This document shows positions 61,469 through 64,000 of a stretch of DNA of 64,000 bases, in pieces; within the stretch, counting starts at the first letter, position 1, and every line of letters starts with the position of its first letter. Under the pieces are notes generated by a model, which saw nothing but the letters and a program-made list of their open reading frames with translations, had not been told where the DNA came from and did no database searches. The stretch comes from Chondrus crispus (taxonomy: Eukaryota > Rhodophyta > Florideophyceae > Gigartinales > Gigartinaceae), in assembly GCF_000350225.1 (NCBI RefSeq), contig NW_005179022.1:143319-207318 (forward strand), read 5' to 3'. Both the position numbers and the translations under genes were made by a program.

Positions 61469-61919
61469 TGTCGTAGCACGCGCGCGCTGTGAGCCGTTGG
61501 ATAGTCGCGGAAGAAAAAGGCGCTGGAGAGAAAGAGAGAGTCATTGGGGCAGGGGGGCGCGCAAGATGGGTATGCACCATATACAGTAGCGCGAGCGCGC
61601 GCTCGCGCCCCGAACGCCCCGAACGCCACGTGTCAAAATCGGGCCAAAATTCATTCCTTTATTAGATTTGCGTTCCAGCCGACGGCGGTTAGCGCCGCCG
61701 ACTGGACGCTCGCTGCTTGCGAATATATCTGTCCTTACCCCTCTCCCCCCCCCTTGTGAAAGAAAGGGGAAAAAGGAGGGTATTGCAAAGTAAAAGATTC
61801 GTCTTTCTTTGTACCGTGGGCGAAGAGACGACCACTCCCTCTTGGCAGCTCACAAAAATCCTCCCTTGATTGTACAAGGGACAGCGAGCCGCCACGAGAT
61901 AAGCGGGGTTTGCACGACA
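61469..61919 (+). repeat. copia 3' LTR
   Basis: It starts TGTCGTAGCACGCG right after the polypurine tract and ends TTTGCACGACA, giving 6-bp inverted ends TGTCGT/ACGACA. Length 451 bp. Confidence 0.9.
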
Positions 61920-61943
61920 CTTTTCATTTACCAGTTCATGGCT

Positions 61944-62457
61944 TGCGGGTCTGAATTTGATTCTTTCTTGACACGTGGGACACGCGAGAGCGGTTGCATA
62001 TGACCCGGCTCCCAATGCGCGGCACAGCCCGACAGTGTCAGGCGAGGACATGGCGAGGACTTGGAGACGTTCGGGGAAGGGAGGCGGTGGCGGGGCCGCC
62101 AGGGCTACGGAAGGTGTCGGGCGGAAGCGCGCGCAGGACGTTGGGCAAGGGCGTAATGGTGGATACGGTGGCAGCAAGAGGGGGAACGTGAGGCTCGGAG
62201 GGGACGGAGGGAGATTCGCAACGGAAGGGCGGGCAAACGGACCGAGTCCTGGACGGTGGCGGCAGGCGCCTGCTCGAGGGATGGAGGACGGGATGCCGCC
62301 GATGGTTGCCAGTATCGACAGTATAAGTTAGTTGGAGCGCGTAGAAAGGAAGGCCATCGAGGGAGCAAGAGGCGACTTGGGAGTAAACTTGCGGACTACC
62401 TACAGAAATCGCTGCTCTTTCGGTCCGTAGGGTGTGCGGCTTGGACTAGCCGCAACA
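61944..62457 (+). repeat. Ty3/gypsy 5' LTR
   Basis: A 514-bp LTR with TG...CA ends. It lacks ~80 bases present in the reversed copy, lost between ACCGCCTC direct repeats. Confidence 0.85.
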
Positions 62458-62629
62458 TAACAAATTTGTTAGTGAACACCTCACTACGTTTTTCGCGTCT
62501 GGATTGACAGGGACAAGGAACAAGGGCCGGGTCGAAAGAATGAACGTACCCGGAAAGAAGAAGGGCCTGGGCAGCGGGCCGGCAAGCGCACGGACGAAAC
62601 AGGAGGACATGGAAGAGAATTTCGCCTAG

Positions 62630-63856
62630 ATGACCACTGACGAGGTACCGATGGATAGGGGAAAGATGTTGGGGGAGGAGAGCCAGCCGGGAAGCGAAAG
62701 TAGGACTACACTCCTCGACCCCTGTGAGCCTCTGGAATCCATGAAAGAAGTGATGGAAGCCATCCTCGTGAACCTCCAGCACAACACAAGGGCCATCAGG
62801 GCCATCGGCGACGCGGTTGGAGACCTAGGGGATCTTTTTGAGGCGAGCTCCACCAAGGGAGGCGCTGCCGTACGCGGTCTAAACCCTCACTATGCGGACG
62901 CTACTGACTCGCCCGGTTGGTGAACAGAACCGCCGCGACCGAATCCGGAAGACCCGATGTCAAGCCGACAGGTACGGGAACAAGCACCTACCGCTACGAC
63001 CAGGGAGGCGCACGCTAGATTCACCGACAAGAGCGAATTGTTGAATCCGAGTACTGCGTTCAAGATATACGACAGATCGCTTGAACCTGTCCGCATCTCG
63101 CTGGTAGGGGACAACAGTTTCTTTGCGGCGCAACGGGCATGGAGACGCCTCACACAAGACTTCCCGGTACAGCACAAGCATCATCGCCGTTTACTCGCCT
63201 GTGCCTTTTCAGGAACCGCCCTATCCGTCTTCGAGGGCATCGCGTCGTCAAACCTACACTGCGGCGCGGAGGATCTTTGGACTTTGGCAAGGGAACGGCT
63301 GTGTAACGATAGCCATCAGCGCCAAACGAGGACGCGTTTCAACAAGATGACTTCGAGGTCGGGTAAGGAGAGCCTAAATAAATTTGCGCACAGGGTTCGG
63401 GCGGCCGCGCTCGCCATTCCCGAACCAGTGTCGGACGACACCATGCTGGATAGATTTATCCAATCGCTGCCGCCCAGTCTACAGGGTTTGGCCATTTCGG
63501 TCCCTGGGTCATTCGACGAGGTGACCGGGAGGGTGGCCATGATGTCCGCATCTACAAGTGCCGAGACCGGCAGGGGCCGATTCCGCGGTGAGCTTGTCAG
63601 GCAGATGGAGGAAGGAACAGCCCAAGATGAGGAACTTGTCGCCCGCGTCGACGCAAATACTCCGCCAACTCCACTGCCCACCTCTATAGATGAGCGTTTC
63701 ACGTCAGCTACGTGCTACTACTGTAGCGGAAAGGGGCACATCGCGCGGTACTGTGAGAAGAAGAGAAAGGACAGAGGCGTCACTGGAAGCATACCGCAGG
63801 GGGAAGGAGTGGGGGGCGGAAAGAGGCCCACCGGGCTGCCGCCCCGCAAGAATTAA
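62630..63856 (+). CDS. gag: Ty3/gypsy Gag, one in-frame stop
   Basis: From ATG 62630 (MTTDEVPMDRGKMLGEE) the frame runs to TGA at 62921-62923 and then continues in the same frame through ATG 62957 (MSSRQVREQAPTATTREAH) to 63856. The second part has the capsid fold (FFAAQRAWRRLTQDFPVQHK, FNKMTSRSGKESLNKFAHRV) and a classical zinc knuckle CYYCSGKGHIARYC. Either the short N-terminal part is separate and translation starts at 62957, or the TGA is a mutation. The larger domain begins after the second ATG, so a functional Gag could start there. Confidence 0.8.
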
Positions 63857-63939
63857 GCATACCGCCCCGCGAGGGCCGGACGGCCCTGGAGCGTGTGTGC
63901 AGATGCACAGGAGGCCGACAGAGATTGTCGGAGGGGGTG

Positions 63940-64000
63940 ACGGTCTGTTTGAAGGTGCGGGGTGGGACTTTGTGGGTGCCCCTAGATACCGGTGCCATTT
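63940..64000 (+). CDS. pol: Ty3/gypsy Pol, start of protease (partial)
   Basis: The frame LKVRGGTLWVPLDTGAI carries the retropepsin active site DTGA at 63985-63996. It is in the -1 frame relative to gag. The rest is beyond the window. How pol is joined to gag cannot be seen. Confidence 0.75.

Larger units (their letters stand above)
54615..61919 (+). mobile_element. Ty1/copia LTR retrotransposon, 7.3 kb
   Basis: LTRs at 54615-55044 and 61469-61919 enclose gag and a pol in the order protease, integrase, RT, RNase H, which defines Ty1/copia. The 3' LTR begins TGTCGT and ends ACGACA. The 5' LTR lacks about the first 20 bases, so no target duplication can be read. By eye I count about seven substitutions over ~400 aligned LTR bases, so the insertion is fairly young. 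An antisense gene (60251-61360) sits between RNase H and the 3' LTR. An Ala/Gly/Arg purine run (AAAATGGAGGGAG, 61456-61468) is the polypurine tract. Confidence 0.9.
61944..64000 (+). mobile_element. Ty3/gypsy element, 5' part, cut by window edge
   Basis: The LTR (61944-62457, TGCGGG to CAACA) is followed by gag and the start of pol, where the window ends. It begins 24 bases after the copia 3' LTR. Another LTR of the same family lies reversed at 35967-36556. The leader 62458-62629 after the LTR holds no gene; TAACAAATTTG directly after it is the expected primer-binding position. Confidence 0.85.

Noticed and set aside
1-64000. tRNA, rRNA or CRISPR features
   Set aside because: No convincing cloverleaf, rRNA segment or regular spacer array was seen; tandem repeats present are minisatellites.

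Overview
This is eukaryotic nuclear DNA, most likely from a florideophyte red alga of the Chondrus type (inference). The evidence is compact, mostly single-exon genes, plastid-targeted proteins (an APS reductase, and a small protein with a transit-like N-terminus), and long repeat-rich stretches with Ty1/copia, Ty3/gypsy and PIF/Harbinger elements. No rRNA, tRNA or CRISPR was recognised. One 29-base N gap lies at 53198-53226.

Layout. 1-2.8 kb: a decayed PIF/Harbinger transposon with convergent transposase and Myb-like companion. 3.1-14.3 kb: the ordinary gene-rich part, with a JMJD7-like hydroxylase (one intron), a small plastid-targeted internal-repeat protein, a membrane acyltransferase-like/GT2 fusion, DDX1, and an APS reductase with a glutaredoxin domain. 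14.3-32.3 kb: a same-strand cluster of an apparently undescribed protein family, built by tandem duplication and module shuffling (N-terminal module A, a CRLC-motif module, and body module B), with pseudogene remnants and duplicated promoters. 32.3-39.4 kb: simple repeats, a Ty3 LTR, a gypsy RT fragment and a large Cys-rich unknown ORF.

39.4-48.0 kb: a region bounded by ~50-bp inverted repeats. It carries a transposon-companion-like ORF at one end and a PIF/Harbinger transposase at the other, with a bZIP gene and an N-terminally incomplete sirtuin between them. It may be a cargo-bearing transposon. 48.8-49.5 kb: a Tourist-type MITE with TTA target duplications. 49.5-54.6 kb: poor in genes, with a decayed WD40-repeat gene and a large inverted repeat.

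54.6-61.9 kb: a nearly complete Ty1/copia element with similar LTRs. Gag and Pol overlap in the -1 frame, two in-frame stops in pol share the context TAG-CTA, and an intact antisense accessory ORF with a protease-like Cys/His/Asp pattern lies before the 3' LTR. 61.9-64.0 kb: the 5' part of a Ty3/gypsy element, cut by the window edge just after its protease active site.

The strongest candidates for something undescribed are the shuffled gene cluster at 15-32 kb, the antisense ORF and TAG-CTA stops of the copia element, and the 39-48 kb putative cargo transposon.
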